Positions 51,668-63,900 of a stretch of 64,000 bases of DNA are shown piece after piece. A model generated the notes under the pieces. The model ran no database searches, was not told the DNA's origin, and was given only the letters and a program-made list of their open reading frames with translations. The position numbers and the translations under genes are program-made. How positions within the stretch are numbered: position 1 is the first letter of the stretch; each line of letters starts with the position of its first letter. The DNA is from Charina bottae (lineage: Eukaryota; Chordata; Lepidosauria; Squamata; Charinaidae), in assembly GCA_023362775.1 (NCBI GenBank), contig JALMGJ010000002.1, forward strand, positions 35,179,914-35,243,913, in the 5' to 3' direction.

Positions 51668-51916
51668 ATTTGTATTTCATACATTCCATCTTTCCCCTGT
51701 CATTCTGTCTTTGCAGCCTCATATTTTATTTCCCACATGTCAACATCAGCAACTAGATGTCTTCAAAGCCCTCTTTGGAGCTCCAGGGAGGGATGGGGCT
51801 GGCTTTGCACTGCGAAGAAGGGAGGGAAAGTCCAAAGGAGCCTCTTTTGCCTTCTTCCCAGTGCTCCCTCTCATCCCTTTTGTTAGAATTAAAAAGGATA
51901 AAAGAGCCAAAATTAT
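51668..51916. other. No recognisable gene
   Basis: Sequence between the RTE relict and the LINE tail. Nothing assigned. Confidence 0.45.
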
Positions 51917-51979
51917 CATTTTTTATTTATTTATACTTCGACTTTTATCACCGCACCATCTCCCCCAAGGGGACTCTGG
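51917..51979 (-). mobile_element. Short CR1/L2-type LINE tail at the left edge of Copia-3
   Basis: T-rich (TTTA)n followed by CACCGCACCATCTCCCCCAA and GGGGACTCTGG. Copia-3 gag starts at its right edge. Confidence 0.7.
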
Positions 51980-52734
51980 ACTCATTGTCAGATCACTAAC
52001 AGATCACAGATTAGCAGAGATTAAAAATATTTCTACTGCTAACGAAATGATTGAGAATTTGTGCACTCTATATTCAGAAAATGATTGGGAGTTTTTCTTT
52101 TTGGTTTTTTGTATTTTTTTTGTCATAAGTTTGTAAGTTTGTATGATATGTGTTGTATTTAATGTATGTATTGTGTTTATTATGTTTATTATGTTTTTAA
52201 ATGAATAAAGATTTTTTTCTTAAAAAAAGAGTATTTGTGCACTCTATATTCAGAAAGTGATCAGAAAGTGATAAATCTGTTAAGAGAACTGCATGCATGT
52301 CATTTGGAAGCCAATGGAGATATAAAAGAACATCTAATAAGAATGCAGAATATTTTTGACAAACTGAGTACAGTTCAAAATCTTATGAGCGAAAAATTTA
52401 AAATGTCTTTTTTCCTAAGCACACAACCAGAAAGATTTTTTTCTTTTGTTGCCACTCAAAATCTAGAAGAATTTGTCACAATTGCTAGGGGCTATAAGGT
52501 CAGAATATCGCAGACAGCAAAATTTGCATTTCAATAGCCCAGCAGAGATAAGGGTTACCTGGCAACGAAGGCCAAGCATGAGCCAAAACCATTTGTGGCT
52601 TGTTAAAAAAACAAAAAGCCCATTGTGTGCTACGTCTGCAACAAGCCAGGGCATGTTTTTAAGTTTTGTAAGGACAGGGAAAGAGACAAAAAGGATTTTT
52701 CCAAGGGAAAAAGTTCCATAAATGAAAGGGCCTT
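51980..52734 (+). pseudogene. Copia-3 gag
   Basis: Codons RSLTDHRLAEIKNISTANEM, TLYSESDQKVINLLRELHAC and RMQNIFDKLSTVQ match the Copia gag helical region. After a shift near 52530-52620 a zinc knuckle CYVCNKPGHVFKFC follows, with perfect CCHC spacing. An L1-type tail (52086-52232) interrupts the start. Confidence 0.82.
52086..52232 (+). mobile_element. L1-type 3' tail insertion
   Basis: 147-bp insertion ending AATAAAGATTTTTTTCTTAAAAAAAGAGT, flanked by an unusually long 29-bp target duplication (52057-52085 and 52233-52261, one mismatch). The T-rich, then AATAAA and A-rich end fits a severely 5'-truncated L1. Confidence 0.75.
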
Positions 52735-53964
52735 TGTTGTTTATTTTAATTTATTATTCGAATTTATCACCACCCATCTCCATGACAGTAGACTCGTTGT
52801 TGTTTTTGTACAGTCGTTTAGTCGTGTCCGACTCTTTCTGACCTCATAGACCATAGCACGCCAGGCCTTCCTGTCCTCCACTGTCTCCCGGAGTTTACTC
52901 AAATTCATGTTCATTACATCGGTGATGCTCTCTAACCATCTCATCCTCTGCCATCCCCTTCTCCTTTTGCCTTCAGTCTTTCCCAGCATCAGGGTCTTTT
53001 CCAGTGAGTCCTCTCTTCGCATTAGGTGGCCAAAGTATTTGAGTTTAGGCTTCAGTATCTGTCTTTCCAATGAGCAGTCAGGGTTGATTTCCTTTAGGAT
53101 TGACTGATTTGACCTCCGTGCAGTCCAAGGGACTCTCAATATACTTCTCCAGCACCACAGCTCGAAAGCATCAATTCTTTGGCGCTCAGCCTTCCTTATG
53201 GTCCCACTCTCACAGCCATACATTACTACTGGAAAAACCATAGCTTTAACTATACGGACCTTTGTCGGCAAGGTGATGTCTCTGCTTTTTAATATGCTGT
53301 CTAGGTTTGCCATAGCTTTCCTCCCAAGGAGCAAGCGTCTTTTAATTTCATGGCTGCAGTCCCCGTCTGCGGTGATCTTGGAGCCCAAGAAAATAAAATC
53401 TGTCACTGCTTCCATTTCTTCCCCTTCTATTTGCCAGGAAGTGATGGGACCAGATGCCATGATCTGAGTTTTTTTTAATGTTGAGTTTCAAGCCAGCTTT
53501 TGCACTCTCCTCTTTCACCCTCATCAAGAGGCTCTTTAGTTCCTCTTCACTTTCTGCCATTAGGGTGGTATCGTCTGCATATCTGAGGTTGTTGATATTT
53601 CTCCCGGCAATCTTAACTCCGGCTTGTGATTCATCCAGCCCGGCATTTCTCATGATGTACTCTGCATATAAGTTAAATAAGCAGGGTGATAATATACAGC
53701 CTTGTCATACTCCTTTCCCAATTTTGAACCAATCGGTTGTTCCATGTCCAGTTCTAACTGTTGCTTCTTGACCCGCATACAGGTTTCTCAGGAGACAGGT
53801 AAGGTGGTCTGGTACTCCCATCTCTTTAAGAATTTGCCACAGTTTATTGTGATCCACACAATAAAAGGCTTTAGCATAATTAATGAAGCAGAAGTAGATG
53901 TTTTTCTGGAACTCTCTTGCTTTTTCCATGATCCAGTGAATTTTGGCAATCTGATCTCTAGTTC

Positions 53965-55390
53965 TGTAGTGGCAACCTGCGGAAGACCTTTGTATTTCAA
54001 GGAGTTAGGTGACATGTTTTGATTTTCCTCCCCCCACACCTAAGAGATTAGAGTTTATTTTGAGTTATACTGATGTTTAATTGGCTTGTTTTTAAGCTGT
54101 TTGGCATGAGGTGGGGGGAGAGAAGAATACGCCCATTCCTCCAACAGCCCTCTAGAACATATCTATGTTGGAAGTGGGGGGAGAGAAAACCCCCAGCTTG
54201 TTAAGTTTAAGCATAAGTTCACTCCTCCAGCCGCCCCTCTAGCGGCTTGGAATGAAGGGGGATAATAAGAAATTGTTTATCCTTAGGCACTGGCTTATCT
54301 GATGGCTTCCCAGGCTCTGGGAATGATGTCATGGACAGGTGCCAGGCCCCAGGAGGAATCCCAGTCAAGGTCAAGCTGGGCGTGGTCACAGGGATTGGGA
54401 ACCAGGCTTTGATAAAACCTTAGGATTGTCTTTGGAGTTTGGGAACTTTGATATAGCCTCAGGACACTGGGTGCTGTGGGACTCAACAGGCATTCCTTTT
54501 GGGGTTATTCTCTGCTATCTTAGCCAAGTTCCTGATAGCAACAAGAGAATAAAGGTATCACCTTGTTTTGGTATGTATTTCTTTCTGTATGCTATGTTTG
54601 TTATGCTTTGTGTAATCTGTTTAAACTGTGTTTTTGTTTGACTTTGTTTGCTTAAATTTATAATAAAGCTAAAGTTTATTTTGTCAGAGTTTTCATGTGA
54701 ATAGCAAATTGTTTTCTATACTTTCTGTAGCTTTCCCATAACATCGTACATAGATAAGGAAGGTGCAGGTGGCTAGCACCACGTGATGCAAATGTTATGT
54801 CTCAGTCTAAAACCTTCTCATGGGAACAATGTGCCCTAGCTGTTGGGAGGGGGAGACAGTATGCTTACATAGACGCAGCACTGCCACCTCATGGCAGGTT
54901 ATAGTATGTGCTATGGCCTATGCGTTAGACGTGGTGCCTTTACACACCTAAGTTTCCTCCAATCAGAAAGCTGGAAAAAGTGTATATCTCAGCTGTGAAC
55001 TATGGTTCCTTGCTTCTTGGCTTCTGCTTGCCTATTAGCCATCTTCCTGCTTCTGAGGACCCTAAAGTGTGTATCTATTCTTTGCTGTGAGTATAAACAA
55101 AGAATTGGGCTCCTTTACTGTCTTGTCAGTGAAACACATGGAAGATTATTATCTATATGTATTTTTACTTTTGCAACGCTGTAACATGTATATCCCACTT
55201 TGCTTTTATCACAAGTAAAGATTTCATATATTTTACAAGCTGCACTCTGTCTGTTTACTCTGCCCCTTGATTTTTCCCTATAAGCCAGCGTTTATCCAAC
55301 ATCTTTATCCACTGGCATGCTTATTATCTCTGGATCTAAGAGAACCAATTGCTCGAACATCTGATCAAGGCTTGGACACTTGGAAATACA
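53965..55390 (+). mobile_element. LTR-X copy 2, solo LTR holding LTR-Y copy 2
   Basis: TGTAGTGGCAACCTGCGG to GGAAATACA, matching 24795-26042; 801 bp after the LTR-Y insertion is removed. The left flank is AGTTC; on the right A-TC followed by CTCTG fits the same target with a 2-bp loss, and BovB sequence then jumps ahead by about 1.7 kb. Confidence 0.87.
54682..55301 (+). mobile_element. LTR-Y copy 2, solo LTR
   Basis: TGTCAGAGTTTTCATG to TTATCCAACA, 620 bp, homologous to 36774-37400. The flanks TATTT and TCTTT are a four-of-five target duplication. It splits LTR-X copy 2, whose other copy reads uninterrupted at this point (AAGTTTCTTTATCCACTG). Confidence 0.88.
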
Positions 55391-55721
55391 ATCCTCTGCA
55401 CATCCACAACTTAGCGTCCTTTTGGCTTTGGCCCAGCCGCTTCACTCTTTCTGGAGCTACTCGGAATTGCACTCCGCTCTTCCCCAGTAGCATATTGGAC
55501 ACCTTCCGACCTGAGGGGCTCATCTTCTGGCCACATATCTTTTAGCCTTTTGATACTATCCATGGGGTTTTCTTGGCAAGGATACTGGAGTGGGTTGCCA
55601 TTTCCTCCTCCAGTGGACCACATTTTGTCAGAACTCTCTGTCATGACCTGTCCGTCTTGACCTGACTTCATTGAGTTACGCAAGCCCCTTTGCCACAACA
55701 AGGCAGTGATCCATGATGGGG

Positions 55722-58368
55722 AAAGGGCCTTACACACTGTCTTTAAGCCTGATAATATCCCTGAAACTGATATTAATAAAAGCTCCAGAAGATGGGAAAT
55801 TGACTCAGGAGCTAGTAAACATTTATGTGGCAATAAAAATGATTTTTGTGAGCTAGATGAAAAACCAGAAGGGAGCATAACCCTTGCCGATGGAAAATTG
55901 ATTTTGATCCAAGGGAAAGGGACTGTACCATTAAGATGCTTCAATAATAATTATTACAAAGATCTTATGGTGAAAGATGTTTTTTATGTCCCAGGCCTGG
56001 AGGCTAATTTACTTAATGTACCAACACTGAATAATAAAGGTTTCAATGTGACCTTTAATGCCAATGGACTATGTAAAGTCACCAGTGGAGGAGAAGTTTA
56101 TGTTACAGGTTTTCAAAAGGATGGCATCTACCAGGTGAACTGTGAATGGCCACCACCAGATGTCAGCCTCGCCTGTCAGCAACAAAAGGAAGATAACAGC
56201 ACCAACATCTGGCACAGGCGTTTTGCTCATCTTGACTTTGATGCAATTTTGAGAATGAAAAATGAAGGCATGGTAAGAGACTTTGAACTAAGCAATCATG
56301 AAATATGCCAATAAAAGTGTGTGATATCCATCATGGTGTTCAACAAATTCAACAGAACCCTTCAAGCTCTCCAAAGCGACCGAGGAGGTGAGTTTGTTTC
56401 ACAAACCATGTAAACATACTTAACACAGTTAGGCATAAAACACAGACTGACCACTCCATACACTCCTGAGCAGAATTGGGTGGCAGAGAGGAAAAACAGA
56501 TTATTAATGGAAATGGTAAGATGTATGCTTCTAGAAGCAGATCTGTCTGACAAATACTGGGCAGATGATATTATGACAGCTACATACTTACAAAATAGAC
56601 TGCCAAGCAAAGCCAACAAGGTAACATCTTTCGAGCTATGGCATGACAGCAAACCAAGCGTAAAGCATCTGAGAATGTTTGGATCCAAAGCTTATGCACA
56701 TGAACCAAAACAAAGGAGATCCAAACTAGACCCCAGAACTGAAGAAGGCATCATGATTGGATATGCTCCAGGAAGCAAGGGATACAGAATCCTGGACCCA
56801 AAGAAAGGAAGAGTAAACACACGCAGAGTGGTGTACTTCGATGAAAGGGAGAGAGGCTGCCAGAGGCATGCTGACAATGACTGCACAGAAACCAGCAGCA
56901 GCAGTTACCACCTCGAGATGTACAACCCAATACCTGAAGACACAATCACCACACCGACTCAGAGGGAGATAGAAGCCCAGGCAGAAACTCCACCAGAGTC
57001 AGATGATGAGGCCGAGGATGCAGAAGGGGGTGAACCACCAAATGCCACTCCTGAACCTGCTCCAAGACGCTCATCACGACCCAACAGAGGAGTTCCTGCC
57101 GAGAGACTTACCTACCTCACAAGGTCATCGCTACCAAAAGAACCTGCATCGTGGAACCAAGTGCTACACATGGCAGCAGATGAAGCAAGCAAGTGGAAAA
57201 AAGCAGCACAGGAGGAACTAGAAGCTCTACACAAGAACAAAACTTGGACTTTGACGAAACTACCAAAAGGCAAGAAAGCCATAGGTTACAAATGGGTTTT
57301 CAAAGCCAAGCAAGATGAGAATGGAGAAGTATAAAGATATACAGCCAGACTAGTTGCAAAAGGCTATTCACAGAAATATGGACTTGATTATGATGAATGT
57401 TTTCCTCCTGTTGTGAAACACACCACAATTAGAATGCTCCTAAGCCTAGCAGCTTCCAGGAAAATGAATGTTGAGCACCTAGATGTGAAAACTGCATTTC
57501 TGCATGGGGAAATAGAGGAAGAACTATACATGTTACAGCCTCCAGGCTTCGCCAATCCCAATACACAGCATCTTCTTTGCAAACTTCAGAAGGGGATTTA
57601 TGGCCTGAAGCAAGCAGCCAGAGCATGGAACAAGAAGTTAAACCAAATACTACTTGACCAGGGTTTTGTTCAAGGAAAGGCTGATCCTTGTCTATACACT
57701 TGACACAGAAATGGCAGAGAGGTGTACATTCTTTGTTATGTGGATGATTTAATGATCTGCCATGATAACAAAGAGGACTTTGATGAAATTGTAACCAATC
57801 TAAACAGAGAAGTAAAAGTCAAGCAACTGGGCAATGCCAGCTACTATTTAGGAATACAGATCAAGAAGGAAGAAGATGGTAGCTTTCTTCTAAGCCAAAA
57901 GCAGAAGATCCTAGAACTGTTGGAGAGCTTAGGACTGCAAAATGCAAATCCTATGCCAACACCAATGGAAACAGGTTTCCACAAGCAACAAGAACTTTTG
58001 CCAGAGAATGACTATAGAAGTGCCATAGGTAAGCTACTGTATCTAGCCACCACCACTAGGCCAGACATAGCAGCTGCAGTAGGCATTCTATGTAGAAAAA
58101 CCAGCACACCTATACAGAGAGACTGGACTGGTATTAAGCAGGTGGGAAGGTACCTGAAAGGGACTACATACCTGAAATTAAGCTGCCAGCCACTGTGAAA
58201 CCAAAACTAGTGGGGTTTACAGATGCAGATTGGGCAGAAAACATTGCTGACCAAAATCCACTAGTGGGTATGTATTTTTCTATGGGGGTGGAGCAGTAGG
58301 CTGGGGAAGCCATAAGCAAGGCACATTTGCACAGTCATCCACTGAGGCAGAATATGTGTCAGCAACAG
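55722..58368 (+). pseudogene. Copia-3 protease, integrase, reverse transcriptase, RNase H
   Basis: Protease has WEIDSGASKHLCGN at about 55796. Pre-integrase IWHRRFAHLDFDAI is near 56207, then a deletion removes part of the integrase. The second aspartate is in SDRGGEF near 56380, and the glutamate box reads EQNWVAERKN with W for G. Reverse transcriptase frame 56480-58198 is interrupted by TAA at 57332 and TGA at 57701: TWTLTKLPKGKKAIGYKWVF, HLDVKTAFLHGEIEEELYML, KGIYGLKQAARAWNKKL and the catalytic LCYVDDLMI. RNase H follows a shift (FTDADWAEN, STEAEYVSA) and is cut by L1-2. Confidence 0.87.
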
Positions 58369-60903
58369 AAAACGTATATTTCAAATACTAAATAAGTTAA
58401 AATTTGACATAGTATGCCTCCAGGAAACACACATTAAAAGAACAGATACAAAATATTTAATTAATAAGAAATTAGGATTAGAATTTATTGCAGCAAATGG
58501 GGGAAAAATGGAGTAGTAATATATACAAAACCATACTTAAAACCTAAATTAATTAAAAAAGATGAAAATGGGAGGTATATTATTATCGAAATTGAAATTC
58601 AAAATTCTAAAATGTTATTAATTGGCATTTATGCTCCAAACAAAAATCAAAAAAACTTTTATAAAGAACTATCAAATATCTGTGATGAATATACGCAAAA
58701 TAACTGGATTGTGATGGGAGATTTAAATGGAGTAGTTGACCCAAAATTAGATAAGAAATCACAAAGTCAGGTTAACAAATATCAAGGTAAATTGCCAAAA
58801 GAATTTTTTGATATGGCCAAAAATTTAACATTGATAGATGCATGGAGAAGCATAAATGGTAACACGAGAGATTATACATTCTATTCAAACAGACATCAGT
58901 CATTTTCAAGAATAGATATGATATGGCTATCGAAGAATTTGGAAAATAAAATTAAAAAATCTACAATATTGGCAAAAACTCTATCTGATCACATCCCTGT
59001 ACAAATAAATTTGAAAATAAATTCTAGAAATTTTAGATGGAGACTAAATGAAAATATTTTGAAAAACAACCAAGATTTGGAGGATCTTAAAAAAAGAATG
59101 CAAGAATATTTCCTTTGGAATTCAAGCACGGAAGTAGAATTAGAAACAATATGGGACGCAAAGTAAGGCATACATGAGAGGACATTTTATAGCAGTCAAT
59201 AGCCACCAAAAAAAAAATAATTCTAAAAAATTGCAGATAATTATGGATCAAATTAAAGAAAAGGAAAGAGAATTACAAAATAATGATAATAAAGAAGAAA
59301 TTTTGAATCAGATTAAATTACTTCAACTTCAAGTCCAAATTTTGATGACAGAAGATATCGATAAAAAATTGAAATATATTAGACAGAATATATATTAGGA
59401 AAAATTGAACAATATATACAGGAATGTAATCTCAAAAAATTAACTAATGAACAAAAAGACATAACTAATAATTTGATCACAACTCAAGAAATAATAGATG
59501 CAATAGATAGATTAAAAACAGGTAAAACTCCAGGACCTGATGGACTTTCTGCCGGATATTACAAATATTTTAAAGAACAATTGATAGAACTACTCAAAAT
59601 ACTTTTCAATTCAATTTTAGAGGGAAACAAAGAACCACAATCATGGACAGAGGACAAGATTGCCTTAATTCCAAAGGAAAATCAGGATCTAACAAAATGT
59701 CAGAACTATAGACCAATTTCTTTATTAAATAATGATTATAAATTATTCACTATTATATTGGCTGAAAGATTAAATTTTTTTTTACAAAATTTGATAAATT
59801 GTGACCAAAATGGATTTATGCCTAACAGACAAATTAAAGATAATTTAAGGACAGTAATAAATCTAATAGAATATGCAAACGTACACAATGAAAAATCTAT
59901 AATGCTGTTATTTTTAGATGCAGAGAAAGCATTTGATAATGTTAATTGGGATTACATAATAAAAACTTTAGAATATAGAAATTTTGGAAATAAATTTATA
60001 AAAGCTATACAAGCGATCTATAAAGTACAGAAAGCCAATGTCATAGTGAATGAAGAAGAAACACAAGAAATAAACATAGGAAAAGGTACACGTCAGGGAT
60101 GCCCAATGTCACCATTAATATTTATATTAGTATTGGAAAATCTATTGGAAAAAATTAGAAAAGATGACAATATCGAAGGAATAAAAAGTAAAAAAGAAAT
60201 TTATAAATTAAAAGCATTTGCTGATGATTTGGTGTTAACAGTGCAAAATCCATTGGATTCAATAGAAAATTTAAACAAAATGTTAAAAGAATTTGGAGAT
60301 TTGGCAGGTTTCAAAATAAATAAGCAAAAGACCAAAATGATAAATCTAAATATGACAAAGGAAGAAAGAACAAAATTGGAATATATAACAGGATTTCAAA
60401 ATGTGAAACAAATTAAATATTTAGGAGTACAGATTACAGCTAAAATATAGACTTATTTAAAAATAATTATGTTAAAATATGGAAAGATATTAAAAAAGAT
60501 TTAGAAAGATGGGAATCCCTACAAATATCACTATTAGGTAGAATAGCAACAATAAAAATGAATGTACTACCCAGAATTTTGTATCTGTTCCAGATGATAC
60601 CCATAGAAATTACAGACCAAACCTTTTCAAATTGGCAAAAAGATATAACAAAATTCATATGGCAAGGGAAAAAACCCAGAATAAAATTAAGATATTTACA
60701 AGATATAAAAGAAAGAGGAGGATTGGGATTACCAAATTTAAAATTATATTATGAAACTTGCGGTTTGGTCTGGCTAAAAGAATGGATAAAATTGGAAAAC
60801 ACAAATATATTAAATTTAGAAGGTCATGATAATAGATTCGGATGGCATGGGTATATGTGGTATAGCAAAAGTAAAATCAATAAAGCATTTAGTAATCATA
60901 TAA
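58369..60903 (+). mobile_element. L1-2: truncated L1 ORF2
   Basis: Same L1 family as 17891-23763. It is 5'-truncated inside the endonuclease (starts at KRIFQILNKLK-like codons). Endonuclease blocks VCLQETHIKRT, GIYAPNKNQ, VMGDLNGVVD, YTFYSNRHQSFSRIDMIWLS and LSDHIPVQI follow. The reverse transcriptase at 59473-60450 has KTGKTPGPDGLSAGYYKYF, LFLDAEKAFDNVNWDY, GTRQGCPMSPLIF and the catalytic KAFADDLVL. Frameshifts lie near 58500, 59165, 59396 and 60445. It is cut at about 60903 by RTE-2, so its 3' end is outside the window. Confidence 0.88.
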
Positions 60904-63900
60904 TTCTCCAGCAAAGGAGATCGTTACCTTGTCGTGGTGCTGGAGCTTGAGCACCTCAATGAAACCATGAGCTAAACCGTGAAGGGACACCCAAGATGGG
61001 AAGGTCGTGGCAGAGAGGTCAGACTAAATACGATCCCTGGGGAAGGTAATGGCAACCCACCCCAGTATTCTTGCCATGAAAACTAAATGGATCAGTACAA
61101 CCAAAGATATGTCGGTATACCATCGGAAGATGGGACTCCCAGGTCGGAAGATGGTCAAAATGCTACTGGGGAGGAACAGAGGATACGTTCAACTAGCCCC
61201 AGATGTGATGACGCAGCTAGCTCAAAGCCGAAAGGACGGCTAGCGGCCGACGGTGCTGGTGGTGAACGACGAATCCGATGTTCTAAAGATCAACACACCA
61301 TAGGAACCTGGAATGTAAGATCTATGAGCCAGGGCAAATTGGATGTGGTTATTGGTGAGATGTCAAGATTAAATATAGGCATTTTAGGTGTCAGTGAACT
61401 GAAATGGACTGGGATGGGCCATTTCACATCAGATGACCACCAGATCTACTACTGTGGACAAGAGGACCACAGAAGAAATGGAGTAGCCTTCATAATTAAT
61501 AATAAAGTGGCTAAAGCAGTGCTTGGATACAATCCAAAAAACAATAGAATGATCTCAATTCGAATTCAGGGTAAGCCATTTAACATCACAGTGATCCAAA
61601 TATACGCCCCAACCACAGATGCTGAAGAAGCAGAAGTATATCAGTTCTATGAGGATCTGCAGCACCTACTAGATAATACACCAAAAAGAGATGTTATTTT
61701 CATTACAGGAGAGTGGAATGCTAAGGTGGGTAGTCAGACGACACCTGGAATTACAGGCAAGCATGGTCTGGGAGAACAAAATGAAGCAGGGCATAGGCTG
61801 ATAGAATTTTGCCAAGACAACTCACTGTGCATAACAAACACTCTATTCCAACAACCTAAAAGATGACTTTATACATGGACTTCACCAGATGGTCGACACC
61901 GAAATCAGATTGACTACATCCTTTGCAGCCAAAGGTGGCGGACATCTATACAATCGGTAAAAACAAGACCTGGAGCTGACTGTAGTTCAGATCACGAACT
62001 TCTTATTGCAAAATTTAGAATCAGACTAAAGAGAATAGGGAAGACCCACAGATCAGTTAGATATGAGCTCACTAATATTACTAAGGAATATGCAGTTGAG
62101 GTGAAGAATAGATTTAAGGGACTAGATTTAGTAGATAGGGTCCCAGAAGAACTATGGACAGAAGTTCGCAACATTGTTCAGGAGGCGGCAACAAAAAACA
62201 TCCCAAAGAAAAAGAAAACCAAGAAGGCAAGATGGCTGTCTGCTGAAACACTGGAAGTAGCCCAAGAAAGAAGGAAAGCAAAAGGCAACAGAGATAGGGG
62301 GAGATATGCCCAATTAAATGCAAAATTCCAGAGGTTAGCCAGAAGAGATAAGGAATTATTTTTAAACAAGCAATGTGCGGAAGTGGAAGAAGACAATAGA
62401 ATAGGAAGGACAAGAGACCTCTTCCAGAAAATTAGAAACATCGGAGGTAAATTCCAGGCAAAAATGGGTATGATCAAAAACAAAGATGGTATGGACCTAA
62501 CAGAAGCAGAAGAGATCAAGAAAAGGTGGCAAGAATATACGGAAGATCTGTATAGGAAGGATAATAATATTGGAGATAGCTTTGACGGTGTGGTCAGTGA
62601 GTTAGAGCCAGACATCCTGAAGAGTGAGGTTGAATGGGCCTTAAGAAGTATTGCTAATAACAAGGCAGCAGGAGACGACGGTATCCCAGCTGAACTGTTT
62701 AAAATCTTGCAAGATGATGCTGTCAAGGTGATGCATGCCATATGCCAGCAAATTTGGGAAACACAAGAATGGCCATCAGATTGGAAAAAATCAACTTATA
62801 TCCCCATACCAAAAAAGGGAAGCACTAAAGAATGTTCAAACTATCGAACAGTGGCACTTATTTCACATGCCAGTAAGGTAATGCTCAAGATCTTGCAAGG
62901 TAGACTCCAGCAATTCATGGAGCGAGAATTGCCAGATGTACAAGCTGGGTTTAGAAAAGGCAGAGGAACTAGAGACCAAATTGCCAATATCCGCTGGATA
63001 ATGGAGAAAGCCAGGGAATTTCAGAAAAACATCTATTTCTGTTTTATTGACTATTCTAAAGCCTTTGACTGTGTGGATCATAACAAATTGTGGCAAGTTC
63101 TTGGTGGTATGGGGATACCAAGTCATCTTGTCTGCCTCCTGAGGAATCTGTATAACGACCAAGTAGCAACAGTAAGAACAGAGCACGGAACAACGGACTG
63201 GTTTAAGATTGGGAAAGGAGTACGGCAGGGTTGTATACTCTCACCCTACCTATTCAACCTGTACGCAGAACACATCATGTGACATGCTGGGCTTGAGGAA
63301 TCCAAGGCTGGAGTTAAAATCGCTGGAAGAAACATTAACAATCTCAGATATGCAGATGATACCACTTTGATGGCTGAAAGCGAGGAGGAGTTGAGGAACC
63401 TTATGACGAAGGTGAAAGAAGAAAGTGCAAAAGCTGGGTTGCAGTTAAACCTCAGAAAAACCAAGATTATGGCAACGAGCTTGATTGATGACTGGCAAAT
63501 AGAGGGAGAAAAAGTGGAGGCAGTGACAGACTTTGTATTTCTAGGCGCAAAGATTACTGCAGACGCTGACTGCAGCCAGGAAATCAGAAGATGTCTACTT
63601 CTTGGGAGGAGAGCAATGGCAAATCTTGATAAAATAGTTAAGAGCAGAGACATCACACTGACAACAAAGGTCTGCATAGTTAAAGCAATGGTATTCCCTG
63701 TAGTAACCTATGGCTGCGAGAGCTGGACCATAAGGAAGGCTGAGCGAAGGAAGATAGATGCTTTTGAACTGTGGTGTTGGAGGAAAATTCTGAGTGCCTT
63801 GGACTGCAAGAAGATCAAACCAGTCCATACTCCTGGAAATAAAGCCAGACTGCTCACTTGAGGGAATGATATTAAAGGCAAAACTGAAGTACTTTGGCCA

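Larger units (their letters stand above)
52735..55721 (-). mobile_element. BovB-3 fused to a CR1/L2-type tail
   Basis: One insertion bounded by AAAGGGCCTT. On the minus strand it begins with the BovB 5' leader (55721 to about 55391), lacks roughly 1.7 kb of middle sequence, resumes with the BovB RT and 3' part (53964 to 52794), and then, instead of ending in the BovB tail, continues into a 59-bp CR1/L2-type tail (52793-52735) next to the target. LTR-X copy 2 (53965-55390) lies at the deletion point. RT codons including LRYADDTTLM remain but with frameshifts. Confidence 0.85.
51976..58368 (+). mobile_element. Copia-3: Copia element carrying nested insertions
   Basis: Second member of the Copia-2 family. 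Gag (51980-52734) is separated from protease onward (55722-58368) by a 3-kb composite insertion with a shared 10-bp duplication AAAGGGCCTT (52725-52734, 55722-55731). The 5' LTR and gag start are lost beside a LINE tail; the 3' end is lost where L1-2 begins. A small L1-type tail lies within gag. The element is dead. Confidence 0.88.
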
